From Paraconiothyrium sp. Pb-2020 (Eukaryota; Ascomycota; Dothideomycetes; Pleosporales; Didymosphaeriaceae): DNA of 64,000 bases. This document shows, piece after piece, positions 1 to 12,648 of the stretch. Positions within the stretch are counted from its first letter, which is position 1. Every line of letters starts with the position of its first letter. A program made the translations under genes and the position numbers. Location of the stretch: NCBI GenBank assembly GCA_022419385.1, contig JAJUBI010000006.1, positions 1,302,001 through 1,366,000 on the forward strand. Reading direction: 5' to 3'. The notes under the pieces are model-generated. The model saw nothing but the letters and a program-made list of their open reading frames with translations, was not told where the DNA came from and did no database searches.

Positions 1-1136
1 GTGCCCACGCTGCCATGCCTCTCGATGAGAACTGTTGATGCGCCTTTCCGGCCTTGCAGTTGGCGAGCTATAGCTAGGCCTACTACGCCGCCACCGATAA
101 CCGCATGCGTGAAGTCTGCATCTCTCTGCGCGCTCGTGCTAAATCCTCTCTGTATCGATCGACGGATGCAAGTCCTATGCATAACTCTTTGCAACGCCAT
201 TGCGCAATTCTAGCGGTTGGCCAACTCCGTGATGTGATGCTAATTGTCCTCAGATGACGATGATATGCTGACCGAAATTTACGGAAGCATTTGAAAGAAC
301 CAAAAAAAATTAAAAGGGCAGACTGCAAAGGGTAGTCAGCTTCATTCGGACAACATCATCTCAGATACGCGTCGTTCGGATATGAGTGATGTTTCTTATC
401 GGTCGGCGAGTTGCGGGCCCGCGGGCCTTACCGAGGCACGTGACGTCATGGATAGCGCGTGGCGTTGCTACAGATCAATATATATGACTGATACTAGATT
501 AAACCACTAGATACTTTCCTCAATATCCATTTTTCAAACATAGGTCCGAAAAAGGCCGCCATGAAGACCGAATTCCCTAGACAATCCTGGGCCGCTCTAT
601 CCTAGATCCACGCTCCTAATCGACGAAGCACTCTCCGCCCCCATGCACATCACAAATAGACGCTGCTGCAGGTACAAAATAGCGTACCGCCCGTCGTCGC
701 TACCCCTCGAAACATCACTTGCGACCGTAGCAACACATCACTAAGGCGAAAGATGGCACGCTAGTTGGCGTCATAGATTAACATTAATCTTTGTGTATAC
801 TTTCTTGCTTTTGCGCACTATACACTCTTGCATGTGAAGCATCGTATCTATCGCCGCCGATGTAAAGAAAGCCAGATGATGATCCAGTCATGGCCACGTT
901 CTGATCTGGTCGCTGTATCCCAGCCGTGCGTATTTACAAAAAGGAACGAAGGTGCTTGGTGGCACACTATGCAGAAGAAGGTTCAGAGAATGCTCTGATA
1001 GAAATGATGCTCGAACGCCAGTGAAAGTCCAACTTTTGCATGCAATTACAAAGAAATAGATGCCTATGCGGGCTTGATACCCGACCAATGCCTTTAGAAA
1101 GGCTATAAGAAGTGATTTATTCGTTCATTGGCCGGC
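1..1136. other. Intergenic, left edge, no gene seen
   Basis: No reading frame here shows a recognisable protein or consistent splicing. The right part is presumably the 3' untranslated and terminator region of the minus-strand chitin synthase. The only distinct signal is a composite CACGTG/TGACGTCA element at 437-448, listed separately. Confidence 0.6.
437..448. promoter_or_regulatory. Composite E-box/CRE element CACGTGACGTCA
   Basis: The 12-mer CACGTGACGTCA overlaps a CACGTG E-box with the perfect ATF/CREB palindrome TGACGTCA. The same 12-mer recurs at 19932-19943, upstream of the phosphatase-like gene. Such sites are bound by bZIP or bHLH factors in fungi. Which gene this copy would serve is unknown, because it lies near the window edge and downstream of the chitin synthase. 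Confidence 0.4.
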
Positions 1137-3806
1137 TCATTTTGGAGGCTTCTTGCTCAACCTCTTTCGCTTCTTCTCCGAGTCGTTAGATCCGCTGCGC
1201 TGGTGGCTGGACTCTGGCTCAGCAGGCGGCGAAGTAAGCGGCGTAGGCGAAACATCGCGCATTAAACCACGTTGCTGCTGTTGCTGCAACTCAATGCCGA
1301 GATTCTGGGAAGGCGCCGTAAAAGCGGGACGGGCAAGTGGGCTGCGACCCTGCCGCTGGTCACGATGCTGGTTGCTATATGTCGGCTGAGGAGCCTCCAG
1401 TCCAGAAGCCCCCCGTGCGAGAGGTGAGTTCGTAGCAGGCGCGTAAGGGCTGAGATCACTGGGGCCTCTTGTGTGGGGCGGCCTTTGCGGTCCCTTGGAT
1501 TGAGACATGTAGATCGACTCATCGGAGAGTGACTCAACGGACTCGTGGTACTTGTTCTTGCCTGACCCGGTACCGCCCTCATATGGAGAATTGTAGCGAT
1601 TGTCGGCTTCGAAGTAGGCACCTCCGGCGGGTTTCTGCGTTGCTTGAGCTTTGTGGTAGATGGAGGCGTCGGCGGGGTCCATGAACGATTCGACACGGCG
1701 GGGTAGATAAACGGAGTTGCCCGCGGAAGTTCCAGAGACGATAGAGTCCATGGAGGAACGAGGATGGAGTGGAACGTTGGGAACATTGGGATTTCTGGGA
1801 AGCATGTTGGGCAGCGTGAGACCAGAGTCGTTGGAGCCTTGCTGGTACCATCCATTGGGGAGGCGTTCGGCTGGGGCAAAGCGACCTTCGAGGTGATCCG
1901 AGGGCTGGAGCGGGACGGGCGCCGGACGGCCCTTTTGCACCTCTGCGGCCGCCTTGAAGGTTTCAGGCACAACATTGAGATCATCACCAGTGGCTTCGGC
2001 CTGTTCGATGGCTTGAGCAGGTGTCGTGGTTGCGTCGGCCGTTCCAGCATCCGCGCGAGGACCACCCCAGGTACGCTGACCAGCCGTGAAGATACCGTAG
2101 ACCATGTACACCCAGTTGAAGAAAGGATTAATGATGAACATGATGGGGTAAAGCATGATCTTATAACGGCCAAGTTTGGCACCGAAGTAAAGCATAAGAA
2201 GCCAGTTGAGTCCGAGCGAGATGGCGATGAAACCGACTGGCAGGTTCTTGACCTTCTGTGATGTGGTGATAAGAGAAATAACCATAATGAAGAAAAGGAG
2301 GGCTGTGGTTCGGATAGTGTTCTGCATGAAGCGGACAACACAAAGAATTGGGTACCGCCTCCAGAGACGGATATCTGTCAGCATGCAAACTTCGTTGGTG
2401 ATGAAACCAAGGAACCAACGGCGACGCTGCTTCAGAAGAGATCGGTAGGTTTGCACAGCCTCTGTCTTGCAGAAAGCACCAGTGTTCATCTGGATTTGGT
2501 AACGTTCTTGTGCGCCAATCATGAACAAGTGAGTGAGCCAACGATCTTCGCCGAGATGGCATTTGCCGTAGTCGAATAGATCGTCGCACTGCTCGGCCTT
2601 ATCGGCGAAGTAGTACTTGGACATTTTGCGGAAAGCGGAGAAACGTAGAATAGTAAGAGCACCAGGCAAACAAGTAACAGCACCGCAACCCGACTCGACG
2701 GATCGCTCGAAAAGCTGACCGTGGATGTATTCCATGTCCTGGAGAAGGGTGATGAGAGAGTTCTTTTCTGTAGTCGAGGTAATGACACCAGTCATGGCCA
2801 ACATGTTCTTCTTGCTTCCAGGCTTGAGTTCCATCTCGTACATGAAGTTCTGGATGCAGACCTTGTCGAGAATGCAGTCGGAATCGATGAACAGCATGAA
2901 CAGATTGTCGTTGCGCTTGAGGTACTCGGTGTATATCTTGTCGATGAGCTTGAAAGTCCTCTTCTGGCAATGACGCTTTCCACCGTGTGGGAATCGAGAG
3001 ACAGTAATACGGCACTGACGGTATGTCACATCGATGGACTTGGGGTACGAGTCGAGGGTCAATGGAACGCCGAGCTTCTCGATGGTGTTGAGGTACAATT
3101 CGTCCTCCTGGTCTCCATCGAATGAAAGGAAGATGTGCAAGCACGAGGGAGGGTAGTCGCAGTCTACGAGGGAGTCCACCGTTCGCAGGAGAATCTCGGG
3201 GATTTCTTTGTAGCAAGGCATGACAATGACGACCTTGGGCGCTGATGCCTCATCCAAGACGGACTTGATTCTCTTGGTCCGGCCGACGGAATGAGTCACA
3301 AGCTGGTAAACGCAGAATAGCCATGGGATAGTGAGGAGACCGGCGAAGGACCAGAAAGCGAACCACTGTAGGATTTGAACCATTTCGTTGGGGAAGTACT
3401 TCGTTACCTGGCTCGGTAGAGGTAGAGTGACGATCATGATTGGCAAGAAGATAGCGCTGCGATGGTCAGCAATTAGATTTGTGGGAGCACAAGTGTGACG
3501 TACCGAAGAGCAGTGAAGAGAACCATCATTATCACGGAAAGTATTCGGATGCTGATGGTCTCGGCTTTCTGGAAACACTTGACCAGGCAGTAGAGGAACG
3601 CGGCGACCCAGAGGAACCATTCGAGAAGAGCAGCAAGCATACAACCGCCAACAATGGCCACATAGACAATCTACGCCTGGTCAGACTCGCATTCCACAGC
3701 TTTTGTTGCTCGAACGACTTACGTCCTTGGCTGGCCAGGGGTCTGAAATGGAGGGGGTGCCATTTGCGTCGGGAGCACGGGCAAAGATGCCCACGTGTTC
3801 CCACAT
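1137..3806 (-). CDS. Chitin synthase, class VI/VII type (no myosin motor)
   Basis: A membrane GT2 glycosyltransferase that polymerises UDP-N-acetylglucosamine into cell-wall chitin. Three exons are read: 3723-3806, 3504-3670 and 1137-3456, with introns of 52 and 47 bp. They give 856 residues in one continuous frame. The ATG at 3806 opens the first exon. Exon 2 encodes hydrophobic membrane segments, and further ones follow at the start of exon 3. The catalytic part shows the VIVMPCYKE start, the acidic FIDSDCILD motif, GEDRW and the diagnostic QRRRW at about residues 427-431, followed by membrane helices. The last 250 or so residues are a Pro/Ser-rich, probably disordered cytoplasmic tail. There is no myosin or cytochrome-b5-like domain, so classes V and IV are unlikely. 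Published class numbering for this group varies, so I give no symbol. Confidence 0.92.
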
Positions 3807-6767
3807 ATTAAAGGAAAGGTGCCGCGGTCAGGTCGTAGCTATCCAAATAGTGTTGACCAAGGCGGGCACCATAAACGAACGGGCGATTTGAGGGGCGGAG
3901 CGCACGATAGCGAGAGTTATATCATAGACCTAGCAGCAGCCAGGGTTTGCTGGACTGAAGTTGAGCCCGCGGGGCAGCTGCGGTGATAAAGGCAGCGCGC
4001 TGGGTGACGTCGGGAAAGGTGAGGAAGCGCAAGAGTGTCCCAGGGCGGTGGAGCGTCGGTCAAGTGATACAAGCACGCTTGCCAGCAGAAAGAGTCGCAC
4101 AACGCTAGATAATCGAGGGCGCACCGAGTGGGAGGCGTGCGGCGATGCGGAAATGGAGACAGCTGGATCTTGGACCGGGCCGGTGCAGGTCGTGGTGTTG
4201 TGGCGGCTATACACGCGAAGTTGTAGTGGTTCCAGATTGGGAAGGCAAACGAGTGTAGGAATGGAAACAGCGAACGAGCAGCATGCGCACCTCACGCTCT
4301 CGATGATGCTGGACGCGAGTGAGGGGGCGGCATGCGAGGGAGGAAACAAAACACATGCAAAAGAACGATGCTGGGGAGGGGTCGGGGAGGTTTGTAGGCA
4401 CGAGTGGTACGGAACGCTGGGACGAATGCATCGCCCAAAGCGTGCTGGTGCCGCGCGATCGTCGCAGGGCCCCATCAACAGCGCTGCATCTTCACGACGG
4501 CTGCTCGGCCACACCAAGCCAGTTCCGCGTCGTTGGCAAGGAACAGCCTTGCATAGCCGTTGTGCCGTTTGACGCGGCGTGAAACCTCGCCTGTTGCGCT
4601 GGTTATTTCTGGATGCTGGGCCGCCGTGGTTGTCTCGAATGCTCGCTTGTGCTGCTCGATGGGGGCACCACTGCCCAGAGTAGACGACCACCCCCGGTTT
4701 CAATATTGTATCTTCTTCGCACTCTATGCAGAGCACATCACATCCCCCTTCAACCCAGTCTACACAGTTCTTGTCGAGCGAGTGCATGCGAAAGTTGGCC
4801 GTTGACCGCTAGCCGCCGGTTATCCGTGGTAGAAGGTCCCGCGTTTCCATGGCATCATGCTGCAGTGGTAGCGGAGACATGGCTGCACGAGAATTCACGC
4901 TGCTTCAAGCCTCTCCGCAACCTCGCGCTGGGGTTTCTATTGCCAAGCAGATCGCTACGTGACAGCGCACCAAGTCTTGTCCTGAGCATCTTGGACCGCG
5001 TACGCTGCTTGACTCGCTGCGTGCTTTCAAGCTTCAGTGTTTCAGTCAATGTTTGGGTCGTGGGCGGGGCGGTCTCTGGTCGTCCGAATGCGAGAGCGTG
5101 TCCATATCAAACCATCGCCTATCCCTGTTTGCTCGTAGGCTGGTGCATGGCTTTGCATGGCAGACGTTGACCGTGGCATTCTTGGGACGCGCTGACGACT
5201 TGCCCGCGCCGTCGCGTGGGCACAGCATCGGCTTCCAGCGACAACGTGCAGCAGCGCCGGTGCTACAGCAGACCACAATGTTCCATTGCAGTAGCTTTCC
5301 TTCCAGAAGGTCACCTAGATGTTGCTGTTGCTATACATAAGGTTGAGGCTGAGCGGAGCTAGGTAACTTACCTCCGCCGGATTTCCGTGTAGTCGATCGG
5401 GAGGACCTTCCATCGTCTATCGGGTCCTGATCTCGTCAAATCCTTGATGCGGCGACGATACGCGATGATCAACGGGCAGCCCGACCCGAGCTGACGAATC
5501 ATGTCGTGCAGCTCTCTTGTCAGCGAGAGAAGTGCGCAGCCGCGTACTTTGAAGTTACCTCTATGCTTGCTCATTCAGCCATGGTCATCGTATTCACTTC
5601 GCTTGAGAAGTGATGTTAAGATGTGGCTTACTTCTGTACCCATTTTCACTTGGCGACTGAACTGGACTAGATCGAAGCTAACCCTGCACCAGTTGCTAGT
5701 GAACACTGATGCTGATGCAAGCCAGTCTCTCATGAGCGCCCACAGAACCATGACCGGGAATTCGCTTGGAGGTACCGATTGGAGGCACGTTCATCGGTTC
5801 ACGGCTGCGGCGTTGATTTTTTGGCATAATCTTCACTGTTTGCGCCTTCCTCCGCAGGTTATTGACCACACCTCAGAGGAAGGGCAGATTGCTAGCGACA
5901 AATTATTGCGCATATCTGCAACCATGACTCGAGACTTATTGATAGAGTGTGATTACCTCCTATTCCATCGTATAGCTTTTCGCTGCCTGATTACTTTCAT
6001 ATGCTAAAGCATGGGGTTGGGTGCTCTCACATCGCATCTGCTAGGGTGACACTGATCAATCAAATACTTTCAAGTGTTGGACACTTCCGATTTCGTGAAT
6101 GGTGTCGCCTAAAACTGTGCCTACGATACTGAAGTCTGGCGAGAGCGACCAAATGATAAAACGATACTGGAAATGCGACCTTGTTCTCTACTAAATCCTC
6201 TGAAACTTGGTATCACGGTGGAAAGTCGTACACCTCGAATCTTTGGATGGAAGCAGACACTCGTGAATCAATACTTTCGGTGGGTTGACCCACTCATCCA
6301 TGCGCCTACCGGTGAACGCTCAGTACATTGCTACTGTTGCTAGAAAATGTGCAAACCCAAATTGAAGACATAGAAGGAGGTCACTTCAGAAACCTAAAAG
6401 GTAGCCTGCGTAGTATCAATACTGCGCGTCTTCATCAACATCAGCGCGGTTTCCTTGTAATGGTGTAAAGGCACCGAGCACTTGAGGATTTAACCCCCGC
6501 GACGCACGGGCCACTCCTGATAACGCAGGTACGAGAGAACTTCGCGACCGGACCACCGCTCGACAGCACGTCACTACCGGAACAAACCGCGCGCCTGCTA
6601 CACACACAGAACTATTTGCTCTTTTCGAGCTTGAGCACGAGCAACAGTCAAATGTACGCAGACGACGCACCGGATATAGCCTCGAAACCCTATGTGCGCC
6701 TGTTCTAGCGATCCCGCCCTACCTTCAATTCCCGCCCCTCCACCACTGCGGGACCGCCACCCCAACC
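3807..6767. other. Long divergent intergenic region between chitin synthase and UPF2
   Basis: Nearly 3 kb separate the two start codons, which point away from each other. It must hold both promoters and perhaps long leaders. Several short open frames exist, but none has a recognisable product. One minus-strand frame at 5368-5574 ends in a good splice-donor-like sequence (GGTAAGT at about 5382-5388), but the splice I can build runs straight into a stop. I annotate no gene here. Confidence 0.5.
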
Positions 6768-9700
6768 ATGGAGCGGCAAAGGAAACGTGGGTGACCGCTA
6801 CGCATGTCTATGCACGGCACTGACAGAACACAGGAGAGCTGCGCGAGCTCAACATTAGAGCTTGGAATGGCGAACAGGGTACGACGCGCTCCTCCTTAGT
6901 TTCTGTTGTGCTCACACCGCGCCGCGCAGATGTATTCCCTGTTCAAGCCTCACTCGACTCGTCGATGAAGAAAAACACTGCCTACATTAAACGTCTGCGG
7001 ACCGGCATCCAAGCGTCCGCCCAGTCACAGTTCCTTCAAGACGTACAAACGCTGTCCCTCCACAAGTACCTTTCCGAGATTATCTCCGCATGCTACGAGG
7101 GTCTCTGCAAGCTTAAGACCCCTGCCGAAATCGCAACCGGTGTCGAAGTTGTTAGTGCGTTACACCAGCGCTTTGGGCCGACGGAATTTACTGCATATCT
7201 TGGGTGGTATATTGGGCGCGGACTTAGCACCCCGGATAAGTCGCAGCTGAAAACGCTGGCACAGGAAGTCCGCGAGAAGGAAGAGAAGGAGCGCCTCGCT
7301 CGCCAAAGGGTCCTGCTACGTGTCGCCACCGAACTATGGCTTGTCGGTGTGTTGCGCAGCTTGGAAGATGTCTCGAGGCCAGAGGAAGCGGGCAAGACCA
7401 AGGAGACTGTAAAATTAGTGGAGACCAGCAAAGCTAGGGCAGCTGCAGCCTCGAATGCTGACGCCGAACCGTTCCCACTCGAGGTCCTGAAGGACATGCT
7501 AGGACATGACCGCGAACACGTCAACCTACCTCTGCTCGTTATCTTCGCCAAGGCCTTCGCATGGGACATACTTGGAGCCAAAACGTCCGCCGCAGAGGGT
7601 CGCAAGCATGTCAACGAGGACGGCAGCACCACGACCGACAAGAAAGACGATACTTCGGCGACAGAAGATGATGATGCTGAGACCAAGGATCCTCCGATCA
7701 TCGGACCCGAACTGCAGCAGCGATTTAAGAACATCCTTACACGCTATTTCGAGGACGTGAAGGCGCATCTGTTGCGTGATCAAAAACAACTGACCAGTCA
7801 GGGACGTAGAAATGCCGAAGCATACGTCAAATCGGGAGAAGTTTTCGAAGATCGCCAGGCGAATTATGAAAAGCAGATGAAGGTCCAGGAAAAGCTTGTT
7901 GCAAACGCGCAAGTGTTGGCCGATGCTTTGGGGCTTGAGATGCCCGATTTGAAAGAGAAGGACACGTCTGCAGCTACTGGTGATGGCTTGATTGGTCTTG
8001 TGAAGACGGGAGAGTATTTGCGTGGTCAAGGCGATGGCGCCGGTATCTGGGAAGATGAAGACGAGCGCCGATTCTACGAAAACCTCATCGACTTGAAGGA
8101 TCGCGTGCCTGGCATTCTTTTGGAAGAGCCGAAGAAGAAGAAGGCGGACGATGAACAAGTCGGCAAGAAGACCGAAAACAAAACGGAAGTTGATGACAAG
8201 GAAAAGCCGGAGATCATACCAGAAGTCAAGCCTACAGACGCAGATGATGCATCGACGGCAATCGCGAACAAGTCTGTGGGAGCTCAAGTGGATGCTGTTC
8301 TAGCAAAATTGCCTGAGCTCAATACTAAAGATGCTGTAGATGGGACAGCTATCGATTTTTGCTTCTTGAACTCCAAAGCTTCTCGCAACCGATTGATCAA
8401 AGCTGTGCAGGAGATTCCAAAAGGGCGAAGCGATCTACTACCTTTGTACTCTAGGCTCATTGCGACCCTCGGCAAATACATGCCGGACGTATCGCAAGGT
8501 CTCGTCACCTACCTGGACGACGAATTTCGCAGCCTTCAACGGCGCAAGTCGAAAGATTTTCTTGGTCAAGTCCGGACGCAGAACGTTCGCTACCTCGCCG
8601 AGTTGACCAAATTCGGGGTTGTCCCTGAGCATGTCATTTTCCACTGTCTTAAAGTCAGCCTAGATGATTTCTCTCGCATGAATATCGAGATCATTTGCAA
8701 CTTATTGGAAAATTGCGGTCGTTATCTGCTTCGCAACCCTGATACCTCGCCTCGTATGGCATCCTTCTTGGAGACTCTGCAACGTAAAAAGGGTGCACAG
8801 GTCCTTGGTCAACAGGAGCGCATGCTCATTGAAAACGCAATGTACTACGTCAATCCTCCGGAACGCGCAGCTATCGAGCAAAAGGACAGGACTCCGATCG
8901 AGCTTTTCCTTCGAAAGATTATGTACCAGGATCTGACACGCCGATCGGTAGATAAGACTGTTAGGACGATTCGCAAGATGCATTGGGAAGAAGAGGAGGT
9001 CGTCAACGTCCTGCACAAGATCTTCGTGAAACCAGGCAAGATCAAGTACAGCAATGTTCACCTTCTGGCTATAATACTTGGGACCATCCATCGTTATCAT
9101 CAGGATTTCACCATTTCCGTTATTGACGATCTCTTAGAATCCATTACCTTTGGCCTCGAATTGAACGATTTCAAGTTCAATCAGCGTAGAATAGCGGAAG
9201 TTAAGTATTTAGGAGAGATGTATATCTACCGCTTGGTGGATTCTCCCCTTATCTTCGATGTGCTCTATAAGCTCGTAAACTACGGATGGGAGGGTGGATA
9301 CGCCCGTCCCGGCGTCTATAACCCCTTGGATCTTCCAGACGACTATTTCCGCATCCGCTTGGTATGCAACCTCCTAGAGACCTGCGGCATGTACTACGAC
9401 AAAGGCGCGGCCAAGAAGAAGCTCGATTTCTTTTTATCCTACTTCCAGTACTATGTCAACATCAAGGAGACACTACCAATGGACGTTGAATTCATCGTGC
9501 AGGATGCATACAGCCTAACGCGACCCCAATGGAAGGTCATAATGAACCTGGACGATGCAGCGAAAGCGTTCGGTGAGACCGTCCAGCAGAATTACCAGGC
9601 TTCTTCGAGCGGAAAGGCCGCCGACCCTGAGGAGGATGAAGGATCTGCTTCCGAAGATGAAGATGGTCCGGATGACGATGACCTTGTCGTGCCAGAAGGA

Positions 9701-10465
9701 GATGAAGAGAAGTCTTCTGGGGAAGACGGAGAGGTCAGTCCAGCAGAAGGTGACCTTGTAACAGGATACGATACTAATAGGCTTCAGGAATCCGATGACG
9801 ACGAACCTGTTAAGCATAGCTCATCTGATGAGGAGGAGGAGCAGATTATCGTAACGCGACCGGAAGACGAACGGGACCCTGAAGCCGACGCCGAGTTCGA
9901 CCGTGAGCTCGCGAAGCTCATGTCCGAGAGCGTGGAGTCTCGCAAGTTCGAGCGCAAGCCCGTTTTCGACGTTCCACTGCCTATGCGTCGCGCACGTGAG
10001 GCCGCTGTTTCCGCAGAAGACAGCGGCGTGGAGGCACCTGCCCCACCCATCCCCGGCAACACAGTGAAGTTCTCTCTCCTCAGCAAGCGCGGCAACAAGA
10101 ACCAGACGCGCTCTATTGATCTCCCATCAGATTCGACGTTCGCTGTTGCTATGCGCAACAAGCAACAAGCTGAACGAGAGGAGCAGCAGCGCATCAAGAG
10201 TCTCGTCCTCAACTACGACTTGCGCGACGACGATGCAGAGGGTAGATCGCCTTTTCCTTATGACCCCCTTCGACTCAATCCCAACATGACATGTACTGAA
10301 ATTCAACAAGGTCTAGAAAAGACACACAACCCCTACGCACAGCCCCGCCTTGACAAGGCCGGCACAAATCGTAGTAATCAGCGTTCGCGGAAGCTTCAAC
10401 TGAGCGACGTCAATTGGTATGCACCGCCGTCTCATTCACCTTCGCATCGTTCGAAGGCAATCTGA
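6768..10465 (+). CDS. UPF2: Nonsense-mediated mRNA decay factor Upf2/Nmd2
   Basis: The scaffold of nonsense-mediated decay that bridges Upf1 and Upf3 on mRNAs with premature stops. Exons are 6768-6786, 6834-6878 and 6930-10465, giving 1199 residues. The first two tiny exons were chosen because they restore the conserved start MERQRKRELRELNIRAWNGE and run into DVFP and LDSSMKKNTAYIKRLR. Three MIF4G-like helical repeats follow: about residues 25-270, 480-670 and 690-900. The third contains the ETCGMYYD and KKLDFFL region. A strongly acidic stretch lies at about 900-1010. The C-terminal block at about 1030-1110 (VKFSLLSKRGNKNQTRSIDLP, then a Lys/Gln/Glu-rich helix) matches the Upf1-binding end of the family. 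The frame is intact throughout. Confidence 0.95.
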
Positions 10466-11137
10466 AAAGCTCGCGATGCATCGCTGGCCAACTCCTACCA
10501 CGATGTCGTTACGCTGGGTGGCCTCAGAATGCTAATGTCTTCGAATGCATGCTTAATTGTACATCATCTTCAATGACACGAAGCTGACCATAGGGCCCGT
10601 ACGGGCGCGTTATCAACTAGGACATGATCTATATTACAATTCGCAACATCATTCACTTGATCGGTTAACCACCACTACAATGCGACGATCCGTCCACCCA
10701 GCCTTTGAAGGTACCTGCCACCTTTGGGACAGCAGCCATCAATCAGCCAAGCTTTTGACTGCCGTTTCCAGCTCCGGCCTCGAGCTCGCTTACAAAGCCA
10801 AGTCGCTCGATACGCACGGAGATGCAGGCCGAGCAAGCTGCTTGCGAGGACGTTCCAGGGGGGGTTATGTACAAGCAGCTGAGAACTAGCCTTACCGTTG
10901 AGCGATATCGCACCTGCAGCTCAGCTCCGGAGGTGAGCAACGGTACTGAACCATTTTATCAAGTTTTAACAAATTGATCACTGTCGTTATCGTTTCAAGT
11001 ACAATTCTCCTGTGCAACTGCATTCTTGTGCACATTATCTGGTCTATGTGGCTCTGTAGCCACTATTAAGGGCTTGTCATTACGAAATGATAACTCGATT
11101 GCTGCCCGACTTGATACTTGAAAGAAGTCTTTGATCT
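10466..11137. other. Intergenic between UPF2 and UstYa gene (tail to tail)
   Basis: Holds the 3' ends of two convergent genes. No gene, repeat or RNA was recognised. It forms the left border of the accessory island. Confidence 0.5.
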
Positions 11138-12008
11138 TCAGTCGCTCACCGCACTGCCCTCCACATACGTATCCTTGGCAAACCCGCCCTCCACCTTCCT
11201 CTCCTTCGCCCATTCCCTAATGGCGTCATAATCCCTACACGTGTGCGTCGTCCGCGCATCAGCAATCGTTCGTCCCTGGCCCTTACTCCACGTCCAAGGG
11301 ATCGTCGCCGTATCGGCACTACACATGAGAGCCTGCCTCAGCTGGTCCAGACAATGCTCGACGTGGACATGGGTGTCGTTAACGTAGTACTCAGGATTCA
11401 GTCTCTTGCGGATGAGATTCAGGCAATGGAGTTGGTGGAAGACGTCGAGTCCAGTAACGAAGCGGGAGGGGTTTTCGACAAGGCGGGATGTGGCGTTGGG
11501 GAGCTGGGATGCTTCGGAGGGGGTAATCCAAGATATGCCGAAGTCTAAGGGGGTGTTAGTATACAGGTACACGGGCTGATAAACAATGGCTGTCGAGTCT
11601 CAGTAGGCGTACCGTATAAATCTTCCCAAGCTCTATCCACCCGAGGCGAGGGATCTTCCATGTAGATCGTTTTCTTCCCGAGGGACGCATCGAACACGAC
11701 TGTTTTGTAGCGAACATGGTCTTGAACAGGTGCTGCAGATCCGTCAATATCCGCTACCGCTGCATTGACCGTCTACAAAGCTTACAATATATCTCTACGT
11801 GACCGCCACTTGTCCGTGGAAGCGTGGATGCAGAAATCAAAAGCGCGCCTGCGAACCACATTGCCGCTGCAAACAAGAATGGTTTCTTCTCGTAGAACTT
11901 AGTAGGCGCATAAGCCTTTTCTCGCATGATGCCTTCCTCGATATCTGAGGAGCCGTCCCTAGCCGACTCGAGAAGTGGTTCGGAGTGCTCTTGCATTGTA
12001 CCACCCAT
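11138..12008 (-). CDS. UstYa-family (DUF3328) oxidase, probable RiPP cyclase
   Basis: Members of this family catalyse oxidative macrocyclisation of fungal ribosomal peptides (ustiloxin, asperipin, phomopsin), and some act in other secondary-metabolite pathways. Exons are 11786-12008, 11613-11732 and 11138-11544, with introns of 53 and 68 bp, giving 249 residues. An acidic cytoplasmic N-terminus is followed by one membrane helix at about 43-62, then the family start EIYSPVQ (72-78) and the VVFDASLG region. The two signature HxxHC motifs are HQLHC at 151-155 and HVEHC at 175-179, the presumed metal-binding site. The length is normal and nothing is broken. It is divergent from the repeat-peptide gene at 12649, sharing a 640 bp promoter, which strongly suggests that the peptide is its substrate. 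The family is certain; the substrate is inference. Confidence 0.93.
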
Positions 12009-12648
12009 AGTATTGATAGTGCAAAGGCAAGTGATTTAGGAATGGGAAGGCGCTTTGTTTGCGATCGGAACGCAGATGGTCGTGTATTGGGTTCAGATGG
12101 TGTTTGGAATAAGCTTCTTGAGCTTGCGGCTCTGTAGGTAAGAACAAACGTTGAATCCAAGCTCAATGATCCCCGCATCCTAGGCACTACAAAATGGATA
12201 AGCTTTCACGTCATTTTGAAGTTGATAGACCTATCAAACTTTACGACGCATCGCTTATCATCCAAGTTGTTGTAGTCTGATCCTTCGCGTTTAGCCCCAT
12301 CGGGAAGGTGTCAGACCGGCATTCAGTGTCTCGGGCGACAACCTCATTCGTCCACAATACTTCTTCTAGACTAAATTCGCTCCACATATGAGGTATAAGA
12401 TAGGCCTACAATGGGACCAACTCGCATATTACTTCCCTCAGTGTACTAACGATGTCGACTAGACCTCAAACAATGCATCTTGAATCCACTCTTATGTCAG
12501 ACGTCTTTCTGTTCACCTTGCCTTTAAAGCCGGCTTGCTGCGAGAGTGGCTTTATGGAACGTTAAGTCCCCCCTTCCACTTTTCACATTCTTAACTTCGT
12601 CTGCCTTCCATTTCCACGCTTCTTCCAGACGAGTTACATTCAAGAATC
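12009..12648. promoter_or_regulatory. Shared divergent promoter of UstYa and repeat-peptide genes
   Basis: This 640 bp lies between two start codons pointing outward. A single bidirectional promoter would co-express enzyme and substrate. A pyrimidine-rich stretch at about 12566-12630 precedes the peptide start at 12649. No specific operator was identified with confidence. Confidence 0.5.

Noticed and set aside
1262..2341. Long minus-strand open frame inside the chitin synthase gene
   Set aside because: It overlaps the real coding frame, has low-complexity Ser/Pro/Arg composition from the reading shift, and matches no family.
4613..5170. Plus-strand frame of 185 residues upstream of UPF2
   Set aside because: No recognisable motif, no convincing start context, and other overlapping frames of similar length exist in this GC-rich stretch.
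5368..5574. Minus-strand frame of 68 residues with a good donor at its end
   Set aside because: Splicing to the nearest acceptor (about 5321) leads at once to a stop. No recognisable domain, so not called a gene.
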